64,000 nucleotides of DNA, taken from contig NZ_JXYE01000006.1 in the NCBI RefSeq assembly GCF_000967725.1, positions 186,001 to 250,000 of the forward strand, written 5' to 3'. Below are positions 31,667 through 39,791 of this stretch, piece by piece. A program made the position numbers and the translations under genes. How positions within the stretch are numbered: the first letter of the stretch is position 1; every line of letters starts with the position of its first letter. The DNA is from Loktanella sp. S4079. Lineage in GTDB: Bacteria; Pseudomonadota; Alphaproteobacteria; Rhodobacterales; Rhodobacteraceae. Under the pieces are notes generated by a model, which was not told the DNA's origin, made no database searches, and saw nothing but the letters and a program-made list of their open reading frames with translations.

Positions 31667-34459
31667 TTAGAAGTGCGCAGACTGCGTGTTCGAAGGAACT
31701 TGCAGCGGTGGGGCGAACTTTGTCAGGTTGATGCCTTTGACGGCCTGTTTGTATTCAGACGCTGTTGGCGTACGGCCCAAGATTGCGGACAGAACAACAA
31801 CCGGCGTCGATGCCAGCAGGGATTCACCTTTTTTCTCGGCGCTATCTTCTACGACACGGCCTTGGAATAGGCGGGTCGAGGTTGCCAGAACGGTGTCACC
31901 CTTTGCCGCTTTCTCTTGGTTACCCATGCACAGGTTACAGCCGGGGCGTTCGAGATACATGATGTTCTCGTATTCGGTCCGTGCTTGCGCCTTGGGGAAC
32001 AGATCGTCGAACTCAAAGCCCGAGTACTTTTGCAGGATGTCCCAGTCGCCTTCTGCTTTCAGCTCGTCGATGATGTTGTAGGTCGGAGCCGCAACAACCA
32101 AAGGCGCGTTGAATTTCACTTCGCCGTTGGCAGCTTCGATGTTCTTCAACATTTGAGCAACGATTTTCATGTCACCTTTGTGGACCATGCAGGACCCGAC
32201 AAAGCCCAGATCGACCTTTTTCTCGCCACCATAGTAAGAGATGGGGCGGATTGTGTCGTGTGTGTAACGCTTTGATACATCAGCGTTATTCACGTCTGGG
32301 TCGGCGATCATTGGTTCGTCGATAGCGTCCAGATCAACCACAACTTCAGCAAAGTATTTTGCGTTGTTGTCAGGTGTCAGCGCAGGCTTTGTGCCCGTTT
32401 GGATTTCGGAAATCCGCTTGTCTGCTTTGTCGATCAGGCCCTGAAGCGTCTGTGCTTCGTTATCCATACCTTTGTCGATCATCACCTGAATACGGGATTT
32501 CGCCAGTTCCAGCGATCCGATCAGCGTGTCATCGTTGGAAATACAGATCGAGGCTTTCGCCTTCATCTCTGCGGTCCAGTCAGTAAAGGTAAAGGCTTGG
32601 TCAGCAAGCAATGTGCCAATGTGTACTTCGATGATACGGCCTTGGAACACGTTGTCGCCATGCTGTTTCAGCATCTGCGCTTGTGTTGCGTGCACGACGT
32701 CACGGAAATCCATGTGGTCTTGCATTTCACCGGTAAAGGTTACTTTGACTGACTCTGGAATAGGCATTGTCGCCTCGCCCGTTGCCAGCGCAAGCGCCAC
32801 GGTGCCCGAGTCCGCACCAAAAGCAACGCCTTTGGACATACGTGTGTGGCTGTCGCCGCCGATGATGATATCCCAGTCATCCACGGTGATGTCGTTCAGC
32901 ACCTTGTGAATAACGTCGGTCATGGAGTGATAAGCGCCTTTGGGGTCACGTGCAGTGATCAGACCAAAGTCGTTCATGAACTTCATCAGTTTTGGAATGT
33001 TGGCTTGCGCCTTTTTGTCCCAAACGGATGCTGTGTGACAACCTGACTGATAAGCGCCGTCAACGGTTGGCGAAATTGTCGTCGCCGCCATCGCCTCTAG
33101 CTCTTGCGAAGTCATCAGACCAGTTGTGTCTTGGGAGCCAACGATGTTGACCTTTACCCGCACGTCAGAGCCAGAATGCAAAACGCTGCCTTGTGGAACG
33201 CCAACAGCGTTCGCGTTGAAGATTTTTTCAACAGCGGTCAGGCCCTGCCCTTCGTGGAAGACTTCCTTGGACGGAGCAAAAGCGGATTTCAGTTCAAGAC
33301 CGAGCGTCTGTGCCGCAAAGCTTTGCAGTTTTTTACCAAAGACGATGGCATAAGAGCCGCCAGCCTTGATGAATTCGATCTTTTGCGGTGTGAAAGAAGA
33401 CGACACATCAACCAGCTCTTCGTCGCCAGCGGCATTGTAAAGCTTCTTCTCTTTGGTGTTGATCTTTAGAACGGTGCCTGTCTCGACAGAGTATTTCTGC
33501 TCAAGAATTGGGTTGTCATCGTTGTTCAAGATTGGGTTGCCGTCAGAGTCCAGCTTTTTGACCCAGTTTTTCAGGTCGATCCCGATCCCGCCGGTCACAC
33601 CAACAGTTGTCAGGAAGATCGGCGAAATGCCGTTTGTGCCAGCCACGATTGGCGCGTTGTTCACGAATGGGATGTATGGGCTGGTGGGTTTACCGGTCCA
33701 CAGCGCCACGTTGTTCACGCCAGACATCCGCGAAGACCCAACACCCATTGTGCCCTTTTCAGCGATCAGCATCACGCGCTTGCCAGGGTGCAATTTTTGC
33801 AGTTCACGGATTTCTGCCTGCGCCGCAGGAGAAATCATGCATTTCCCGTGCAGTTCGCGGTCCGAACGCGAGTGCGCCTGATTGCCCGGTGACAGCAAGT
33901 CAGTTGAAATGTCGCCTTCACCCGCAATGTAGGTGACAACTTCGATTTCTTCTTCGATATCGTTCAGCTTCGTAAAGAATTCAGCGGCGGCGTAGCTTTG
34001 CAGAATATCTTTTGCGATAGCATTGCCTGCCTCATAGGCAGCTTTCAGGCGGTCAGTGTCTGCTTCGTATAGGAAAACTTGCGTTTTCAGCACTTCGGCC
34101 GCCTCAGTGGCGATGGCGGCATCGTCACCCAGAGCCAGATCAATCAGCACTTCAACCGATGGGCCGCCCTTCATGTGGGACAGCAATTCAAAAGCAAAGG
34201 TCGGTGTGATCTCTTCGACGACGCTCTCGCCGAGAATGATTTCCTTGAGGAAAGCCGCCTTTTCAGCTGCCGCGCTCGTTGTGCCGGGCAGTGTGTTGTA
34301 GATGAAATACTGCAAAGAATCCGCGCGATACGCGTTATCGGTATCCTTGATCTGAGAGATGATCTCTTTGGTGAGCGCGCCATCGTCGATGGGCTTAGGG
34401 TGCAAATCTTGCTCTTTGCGTGCTTCGATTTCAGCTAGGTAATCTGTATACAGGCTCAT
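31667..34459 (-). CDS. acnB: Bifunctional aconitate hydratase 2/2-methylisocitrate dehydratase
   Basis: TCA-cycle aconitase of the AcnB class, 930 residues. It starts with the HEAT-like AcnB N-terminal domain (MSLYTDYLAEIEARKEQ). Further hallmarks are the swivel-domain region and cluster cysteines in GSCMVHKGD and ERPGCNLCMGNQEKAAKGD, with GGDSHTRMSKGVAFGADSG typical of the 4Fe-4S catalytic domains. The ATG at 34459 is chosen because it begins the canonical AcnB sequence; upstream codons to 34564 do not resemble the family. Monocistronic, with a strong shared terminator. Confidence 0.96.
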   Translation of the reverse strand: MSLYTDYLAEIEARKEQDLHPKPIDDGALTKEIISQIKDTDNAYRADSLQYFIYNTLPGTTSAAAEKAAFLKEIILGESVVEEITPTFAFELLSHMKGGPSVEVLIDLALGDDAAIATEAAEVLKTQVFLYEADTDRLKAAYEAGNAIAKDILQSYAAAEFFTKLNDIEEEIEVVTYIAGEGDISTDLLSPGNQAHSRSDRELHGKCMISPAAQAEIRELQKLHPGKRVMLIAEKGTMGVGSSRMSGVNNVALWTGKPTSPYIPFVNNAPIVAGTNGISPIFLTTVGVTGGIGIDLKNWVKKLDSDGNPILNNDDNPILEQKYSVETGTVLKINTKEKKLYNAAGDEELVDVSSSFTPQKIEFIKAGGSYAIVFGKKLQSFAAQTLGLELKSAFAPSKEVFHEGQGLTAVEKIFNANAVGVPQGSVLHSGSDVRVKVNIVGSQDTTGLMTSQELEAMAATTISPTVDGAYQSGCHTASVWDKKAQANIPKLMKFMNDFGLITARDPKGAYHSMTDVIHKVLNDITVDDWDIIIGGDSHTRMSKGVAFGADSGTVALALATGEATMPIPESVKVTFTGEMQDHMDFRDVVHATQAQMLKQHGDNVFQGRIIEVHIGTLLADQAFTFTDWTAEMKAKASICISNDDTLIGSLELAKSRIQVMIDKGMDNEAQTLQGLIDKADKRISEIQTGTKPALTPDNNAKYFAEVVVDLDAIDEPMIADPDVNNADVSKRYTHDTIRPISYYGGEKKVDLGFVGSCMVHKGDMKIVAQMLKNIEAANGEVKFNAPLVVAAPTYNIIDELKAEGDWDILQKYSGFEFDDLFPKAQARTEYENIMYLERPGCNLCMGNQEKAAKGDTVLATSTRLFQGRVVEDSAEKKGESLLASTPVVVLSAILGRTPTASEYKQAVKGINLTKFAPPLQVPSNTQSAHF

Positions 34460-34632
34460 GGCTATCCGGAAGTAAATGTTGTCAGAACTGGGCGATGGCA
34501 GGAACAGTCGACCCAGGGGGCTCTCTCTGTATGCGGTCGTATACCATACGCGTTCAGGATACAATATATACTAATGCGCACAGGGCATTTGTCGGCAAAG
34601 TTTCATCAACCGCACGAATTGCACGGTTAATT

Positions 34633-34659
34633 GCGGGCAAACTGACTTTAGTTGCCCGC
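34633..34659. terminator. Hairpin downstream of cbiX
   Basis: GCGGGCAA (34633-34640) pairs with TTGCCCGC (34652-34659) around an 11-base loop, between the cbiX stop and the acnB start region. There is no T-run on the minus strand, so termination is uncertain. Confidence 0.3.
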
Positions 34660-34681
34660 TTACGTTTAAATATAGTCGAAA

Positions 34682-35767
34682 TTAGTCGCCCGAATCTAGC
34701 TTTTCGCGTTCTGCGTCGATGATGGACTGGGGAAATTGGCTCATAAAGCAGCAGCACACCCCTTCGTCGATCATCGTGCGCGGGCCGTGTGGATGCGCAA
34801 TATGTCGATAAACCCCGTGACTATGTCCGTGGTGGTGATGGTGGTCGTGATCGTGCCCATCCGCGTGATCATGATGATTCCCATCATCTGGCTTTTCGTC
34901 ATCCAGTGGATCGCGGAATTCTGCATGGTGGTGATGAACATGCACCTCGCCGGCGGCGCGGCGGGTCTGAAACGATGCCATCAACCCTGCTGGCTGTTGC
35001 GGGTGATCGGCACGCGTTTCATCGATCCGCGCGACAAAGGTATCAATGACGTGGGTTTGGTCAGACAGATAATGCGCCTTAACGAACTGCACATCCGGGG
35101 CGGTCGCCGCAACGCGATCCACATAGTTATAGATCCGGTCGATCAAGCGCCCGGAGAAGAGAAAATAAGGTGCGACAACGATTTTCTCGAACCCAAGCCT
35201 CAGCGCCATCTCTAAACCGCGCCCGACTGATGGATATGTCACGCCTGAGTAAACCGTTTCAGACCAGCCAAAGCCCAAGTTTTCAGAAACGATCCGGGTC
35301 ATTTTCGCGGCTTCTGCGTTGGCCATCGTGTCTGACGTTCCGCGCCCTACGACCACGAGCATGGTGTCATAGAGATCGCCGTCATGCACATGTGTTTTGC
35401 CGAGCGCCTCAAGAATGCGGGTTTCAAACGCCGTGATCATGGATGGGTGAAGCCCTAACTCTTGGCCGTAACGGACTGTGATATCAGGGTTTTTCTCTTG
35501 AAAGGTCGTCAGCACCGACGGAATATCATTCTTGGCGTGGGTCGCCGCAAAGAGCATGCCGGGCACCGCCACGATTTCGGTTACACCTTGGTCGATTAGC
35601 GCGCGCAGGCCCATGTGGATATTCGGTGCGGAATACTCCAGAAACCCATATGCGACAGGGGTGTCCGGGTATCTCTTGCGGATCGCTTTGGCGAGCAGCG
35701 CGAATTCTTCTTCAGCAGATTTCGCGCGACTGCCGTGTCCGCAAATCATAATGCCTAGCTTGGACAT
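34682..35767 (-). CDS. cbiX: CbiX-type sirohydrochlorin chelatase with His-rich tail
   Basis: Inserts cobalt (or iron) into sirohydrochlorin, an early step of cobalamin or siroheme synthesis. The 361-residue product has two CbiX-like halves. The first (residues 1-120) starts MSKLGIMICGHGSR with the metal-site His, and the second is around VVVGRGTSD and VAPYFLFSGRLID. The tail from about residue 275 is strongly His/Asp-rich (HVHHHH, HDHDHHHHHGHSH) and ends with the triple Cys motif DEGVCCCFMSQFPQS. Such tails bind metal in known long CbiX proteins. It is the last gene of an operon with two paralogous unknowns. Confidence 0.88.
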   Translation of the reverse strand: MSKLGIMICGHGSRAKSAEEEFALLAKAIRKRYPDTPVAYGFLEYSAPNIHMGLRALIDQGVTEIVAVPGMLFAATHAKNDIPSVLTTFQEKNPDITVRYGQELGLHPSMITAFETRILEALGKTHVHDGDLYDTMLVVVGRGTSDTMANAEAAKMTRIVSENLGFGWSETVYSGVTYPSVGRGLEMALRLGFEKIVVAPYFLFSGRLIDRIYNYVDRVAATAPDVQFVKAHYLSDQTHVIDTFVARIDETRADHPQQPAGLMASFQTRRAAGEVHVHHHHAEFRDPLDDEKPDDGNHHDHADGHDHDHHHHHGHSHGVYRHIAHPHGPRTMIDEGVCCCFMSQFPQSIIDAEREKLDSGD

Positions 35768-35786
35768 GCTTGGGGCTCCGAATAGT

Positions 35787-36287
35787 TTATGAGCGCGAGG
35801 AGTGAACCAGTTTCAGTGGGGCAGCGTTGCGCTGGCGCGGATTGCGATCAAGCTGCGCCGCTAGTTTCAGCCCAGATTCGACCAGTTGCGTGGGCACCTG
35901 CCCACCCGTTAACCGCATGATCGTTTCACGCGCTTGTGCTGTTTTATCTGCACGCATCGCGGCAATCAGGCCCAACAGGTCAACTTCGTCATGGGTCAAT
36001 GTTTCGCGCTGATCAATGTCGAGCGGGTCCATGTAGGCCACAGGCACTGGCCGCGCCTTCAGAACGGCTGACAGAAATTGCTGCACACCGTGTGCAATTG
36101 CGAGACCACGCGCCTCGCCCCATACTTCGGCCGAGGCCCCATAGGCATGACGCCAACCAAAGCTTTCTGGATTCAGATAGGCGTTCAGGAAATGGCGAAC
36201 AATTGGCAGCAATGCACCGCTCACCACGTCAAGCTGACCAGCATCAGGGGTTTGCGTGTGAGAGAACGCGGCGGGATGATCAAACAT
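35787..36287 (-). CDS. Conserved hypothetical protein, paralogue of its upstream neighbour
   Basis: A 166-residue soluble, helix-rich protein I do not recognise. It shares length and motif order with the upstream gene product: an early LL..R...NPES.GW segment, a region rich in GEARGLAIAHGVQQFLSAVL, DPLDIDQRETLTHDEVDLLGLI, then ARETIMRLTGG. The ATG at 36287 overlaps the upstream stop by 8 bases; a longer start at 36317 is possible. It lies 19 bases before cbiX, suggesting a role near corrin/siroheme or metal metabolism, which is only context. Confidence 0.7.
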   Translation of the reverse strand: MFDHPAAFSHTQTPDAGQLDVVSGALLPIVRHFLNAYLNPESFGWRHAYGASAEVWGEARGLAIAHGVQQFLSAVLKARPVPVAYMDPLDIDQRETLTHDEVDLLGLIAAMRADKTAQARETIMRLTGGQVPTQLVESGLKLAAQLDRNPRQRNAAPLKLVHSSRS

Positions 36288-36780
36288 GTGCGTTCTGGTC
36301 CTGTGGCTGAACCACATTGGGCAACACAGCGCGTAGCGCTTTCAACGCATCAATTGTGCGGCCTGTATCATTTCCCTCGCACAGCATCATCAATTCCGTC
36401 TGCGCTGCTCCGACTTGTCCACGCCGTACCGCACAGACGGCCGCCATAAACCGGCGTTCGTGTTCCGTGACGATGGCCGCGCAATCAGGGCAAGTCGGCG
36501 AGCTAAACCGAAAAACCGATTGCCGGGTCCGCCGGACACCCATCAGCGCCGCTAACACACGGGCCGCGATGATCGGGCCTTGGGTTGGGCCAAACTGCGC
36601 CTCTGCCCAATCCATCGCCCCAATCCACGCATGCGATTCCGGTGCGGCGAAGGCTTGGAAATATAGCCGCATCACGGTCAGCAACTGGCTTTCGATTTCA
36701 TCGAAATCGGCATCTTTGCGGAAAATTTCTTTGGGAAGCGGTGTGCGATAGCACTGCTCGTAAGGAGCGTGATAGGTCAT
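36280..36780 (-). CDS. Conserved hypothetical protein with CPDC motif
   Basis: A 166-residue protein of unknown function, apparently a diverged copy of the next gene (same length, aligned ESHAWIGAMDWAEAQFG, QGPIIAARVLAALMGVRR, ERRFMAAVCAVRRGQVG, AQTELMMLCEG). Unlike its partner it has a CPDC motif (SPTCPDCAAIV) in place of DPLDI, so only this copy could bind a metal or be redox active there. The ATG at 36780 follows AAAGG. First gene of the operon ending in cbiX. Confidence 0.7.
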   Translation of the reverse strand: MTYHAPYEQCYRTPLPKEIFRKDADFDEIESQLLTVMRLYFQAFAAPESHAWIGAMDWAEAQFGPTQGPIIAARVLAALMGVRRTRQSVFRFSSPTCPDCAAIVTEHERRFMAAVCAVRRGQVGAAQTELMMLCEGNDTGRTIDALKALRAVLPNVVQPQDQNAHV

Positions 36781-37252
36781 GTTCGTGCCTTTGCTGGCTT
36801 TGGCGACAACCGATCTGGCAAGTCAGGAACATGGCTTGATGGTCACGATATATTGGACGGCGCTAATCTGACTATTTTACTCGGATAAAGCAAGTAGGTT
36901 CTTGCGGCTGAGTCTGATTTGCAGGCAAAACGTAGTGAAATACCCAATTTTCCCAAAGTTGGACCCAAACATTGTTCACCCTGAACGACGATATCAAGAA
37001 TGCCAGTTTCTTGATTTGCGTTAAACGCGTCACGTTCGTCCTTAAGTGGGCCAGATGTATTGAGAATCTCTGGCGCCCTTGCTCTACATTACCCATATCA
37101 GGTGAACGGCGGGGCCAGATCCCGTTGGACACCAAACATAAACCGCCAACGTCTTGACCGGTTTGGCAACCGCGTCGCCCGCAGAGAGATCAACGTTAAA
37201 CCGTAGTGGTGAACGGAAATTTCACAGCTGACCTAAAATAAAGTGCAATGAA
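36781..37252. other. 472-base gap upstream of cysH
   Basis: No supportable gene is present between the divergent unknown gene and cysH. A minus-strand open frame at 36872-37135 (87 codons) has no ribosome binding site and an unusual composition. No terminal repeats or riboswitch motif were recognised. It must contain the cysH promoter and probably that of the minus-strand cbiX operon. Confidence 0.5.
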
Positions 37253-37993
37253 ATGACAACTCAAGCTGCCCAAAAAACAGAGACTAGCCCAGCGTCAAAT
37301 GGACCAAAGGTGTTTTCCGCCGCCAATGAATGGCTCGAGCATCAGTCTGCAACCGCACGGATCGAATGGGCTTTGGAAAACTTGCCACGCGATCACGTTG
37401 TGTCGTCCAGCTTTGGCATTCAGTCGGCGGTAATGTTGCACATGATGACGACACAGTTGCCAGAGATTCCTGTGCTGCTGTTCGATACCGGTTATCTTTT
37501 CCCCGAAACCTATCGTTTCGTTGATGAGCTGACCGAGCGGCTGAACCTGAACCTGCACGTCTACCGCGCAGAAATGAGCCCAGCCTGGCAAGAAGCGCGT
37601 TTTGGGCAACTGTGGGATCAAGGCGAAGAAGGCCTGAAAAAGTATAACACCATCAACAAAGTTGAACCCATGCAGCGCGCAATGGGCAACGTTGGTGCCG
37701 GAACTTGGTACAGCGGATTGCGCCGTGTGCAGGCTGACAGCCGTGCAGACCGTAAGATTCTCGAATTCCAGCATGGCCGCGTCAAGTTCCACCCAATCGT
37801 GGATTGGACCAATCGTGACGTGCACATGTACCTTAAGGAACACGACCTGCCGTATCACCCCCTGTGGGAACAAGGGTACGTCAGCGTCGGTGACACCCAC
37901 ACGACACGCCGTCTCGAAGATGGTATGCGCGAAGAAGACACACGTTTCTTTGGGCAGGGTCGCGAATGCGGTCTGCATCTGGAGCAAAACTAA
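37253..37993 (+). CDS. cysH: Phosphoadenylyl-sulfate (PAPS) reductase CysH, E. coli type
   Basis: Reduces PAPS to sulfite with thioredoxin/glutaredoxin in assimilatory sulfate reduction. The 246-residue product shows [14 protein letters not shown] (PP-loop), [35 protein letters not shown], the arginine-rich [11 protein letters not shown], and the C-terminal catalytic ECGLHLE. It lacks the CC...CxxC cysteines of the 4Fe-4S APS reductases usual in alphaproteobacteria, so it should use PAPS and have no cluster. It stands alone, away from cysI or siroheme genes. The ATG at 37253 lacks an obvious strong site. Confidence 0.92.
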   Translation: MTTQAAQKTETSPASNGPKVFSAANEWLEHQSATARIEWALENLPRDHVVSSSFGIQSAVMLHMMTTQLPEIPVLLFDTGYLFPETYRFVDELTERLNLNLHVYRAEMSPAWQEARFGQLWDQGEEGLKKYNTINKVEPMQRAMGNVGAGTWYSGLRRVQADSRADRKILEFQHGRVKFHPIVDWTNRDVHMYLKEHDLPYHPLWEQGYVSVGDTHTTRRLEDGMREEDTRFFGQGRECGLHLEQN

Positions 37994-38094
37994 AGGGCTA
38001 GCGCTCGCGCTGACACCGCACATGCGGTGTTGGCTGCTCTTGCCAAAACTTCATGAAATGCGGATATCAGCGCAAACCTCTGTAGGAATGCGCC

Positions 38095-38271
38095 TTGGCT
38101 GATCTGACATTATCCCCGACCCTCGCCACAGTAATCTTTGTTCTCGGCTGTTGGGGCGGACATCGTTATCGCAGTGTATGGAAATCCGAAGGGCCAAAGT
38201 GGAAGCTTTGGCTATACGGTCTGATCGCGGCATCCGCGCTATTGACCGTGGCATTTATCCCGCTCGGTTAA
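38095..38271 (+). CDS. Small membrane protein, hypothetical
   Basis: A 58-residue ORF with two hydrophobic segments (LATVIFVLGCWGG and LYGLIAASALLTVAFIPLG) separated by a basic loop (HRYRSVWKSEGPKWKLW). The start is a TTG at 38095 with AGGA 7 bases upstream; no in-frame ATG exists. The pattern is that of a real two-helix inner-membrane protein, but I do not recognise a family. It converges on nqrM with 17 bases between. Confidence 0.55.
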   Translation: MADLTLSPTLATVIFVLGCWGGHRYRSVWKSEGPKWKLWLYGLIAASALLTVAFIPLG

Positions 38272-38288
38272 CAAGCGGGATAAATTGA

Positions 38289-38534
38289 TTAATCAGTAAC
38301 CTCATCAAGGCCGGCGCGTTCGAGCATTTTGCGCGCGCGGGGACAAGCCAGACGTTCACGCAATGGGCTGTCGGGATCAATATCCTTGTTACAAACAAGA
38401 CATTGATCCGCATCCGCAATGGCATTGAGACCACCACAGCTACCTTTGATGGTACGTCCCATCATGATCACTCCGGTCGCCATGCCCAGCATGATGATCA
38501 TCAACAAACCGAAAGTCAGAAAAAACGTCGCCAT
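38289..38534 (-). CDS. nqrM: Na+-NQR maturation protein NqrM
   Basis: An 81-residue factor thought to deliver iron for the NqrD/NqrE centre. It has one N-terminal membrane helix (FLLTFGLLMIIMLGMATGVIMM in essence) followed by the family motif GRTIKGSCGGLNAI and further cysteines (DQCLVCNKD, LACPRA). These cysteines are the conserved NqrM ligands. It lies 21 bases downstream of apbE on the minus strand and diverges, with apbE, from nqrABCDEF. Confidence 0.9.
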   Translation of the reverse strand: MATFFLTFGLLMIIMLGMATGVIMMGRTIKGSCGGLNAIADADQCLVCNKDIDPDSPLRERLACPRARKMLERAGLDEVTD

Positions 38535-38555
38535 CAGAGGTGCTCTTTATCTAGG

Positions 38556-39590
38556 TTAAACCTGTGTCAGTGCGGTGAAACGCGAACTTGCCGTGGTTGT
38601 AAAGCCGTGCGTGTTCGCATTTGCGTGACGCTCTGTGAACAGAACAGCAAGACCCAGCTCTTCAGCAAGCTGTAGACCTTCTTCTTGGCCGATGATGTGG
38701 AACGCCGTTGCCCAGGCATCTGCCAGCATCGCATTTTCGGCGATCACAGTTGTCGCAGCAGTGTTATGCGTCACAGGGCGACCAGTGCGCGGATCAATCA
38801 GGTGCGAATAACGCTGGCCGTCTTGCTCAAAGAAGTTCCGGTAATCGCCCGAAGACGCCAGACCCACGTTTGAAACGGGTACGATTTCCAACACACCGCG
38901 CGCATGCGCATCAGGTGTTTCGATGCCAATCTGCCATGCCGCGCCATCAGCATTGTGACCAGATGCATAAAGGTCACCGCCGATTTCGATCATGTAGTTC
39001 TGAACGCCAAGCTGTTCGAGCGCACGACCCACAAGGTCAGCGCCGTAACCTTTGCCGATCGCCGCCAGATAGACGTTAGCGTCTGCTTGGGTCTTTTGCA
39101 GTTCGCCGGGTGCAACGCGCAAGGTGTTCGCGTGACCGGATTTTGCTTGGGCGGCCAGCAGCTCTTGGTCGGATGGGGTCGTCAGCTGGTGATCGTCTGC
39201 GCCAAAGCCCCATAGTTCGATAACTGGGCCGAGCGTTGTATCAAAACGACCGCCACTCGCGAGGTGAACTTCTTCGGCAGCGGTCATGACCTCAGCCAGT
39301 TCTGGCGAAATCTGCTGTGGCGCAGTGCTTTGCTGTGCGTTGAAACGCGAGATTTCCGAATCGGCATCCCAGTTTGACATCTGCTGGTTGACTGTCGCCA
39401 GCGCGCCTTCAATCGCAGCGCTTACATCTGACTGCGACACAAAGCGCGGCGCATCCGCGATTGCGACGTTGTAAGTGGTGCCCATTGTCCGGCCGGACAC
39501 CTTCAAAAGCGATTCGCCCGGCTTACATGCGGCAAGGGCGAGCGGCACTAGCATAAAGCTACGACGCGATAATTTGACTGACTGGGACAC
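38556..39590 (-). CDS. apbE: FAD:protein FMN transferase ApbE
   Basis: Attaches FMN covalently to threonines of NqrB and NqrC on the periplasmic side. The 344-residue product has a lipoprotein signal ending in the lipobox LALAAC, preceded by a twin-Arg-like RRSFM. Family motifs are GRTMGTTYNV, GRFDTTLGPVIELWGFG, IGKGYGADLV, MIEIGGDLYASG and a C-terminal HLIDPRTGRPV. The start is GTG at 39590 with GAGG 6 bases upstream. It forms a two-gene unit with nqrM. Confidence 0.94.
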   Translation of the reverse strand: MSQSVKLSRRSFMLVPLALAACKPGESLLKVSGRTMGTTYNVAIADAPRFVSQSDVSAAIEGALATVNQQMSNWDADSEISRFNAQQSTAPQQISPELAEVMTAAEEVHLASGGRFDTTLGPVIELWGFGADDHQLTTPSDQELLAAQAKSGHANTLRVAPGELQKTQADANVYLAAIGKGYGADLVGRALEQLGVQNYMIEIGGDLYASGHNADGAAWQIGIETPDAHARGVLEIVPVSNVGLASSGDYRNFFEQDGQRYSHLIDPRTGRPVTHNTAATTVIAENAMLADAWATAFHIIGQEEGLQLAEELGLAVLFTERHANANTHGFTTTASSRFTALTQV

Positions 39591-39791
39591 AATTCACCTC
39601 AATTTTCGATCGGCTGCTCTCTAACATGACAAAACAGTATGTGCCATGCGACTATTAATGCCTTTTCAACAAATTTTTCCTCGGTTATCCACGGCGAAAT
39701 GAAGCGACACACTTAACTTTTCACAAATTCCGCGACTGCATGCTGCATTTGCACAAGCGGAAGGCGAGAAACAGTCCCGACGAGGTAAGCA

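Noticed and set aside
36872..37135. 87-codon minus-strand frame in the gap before cysH
   Set aside because: No ribosome binding site, odd composition and no recognisable motif.
37253..37993. Assignment of cysH as a 4Fe-4S APS reductase
   Set aside because: The cysteine pairs required for the cluster are absent; only the C-terminal ECGLH cysteine is present, as in PAPS reductases.
38013..38030. Hairpin ACACCGCA/TGCGGTGT as a cysH terminator
   Set aside because: The loop is only 2 bases and no T-run follows; it may be chance.
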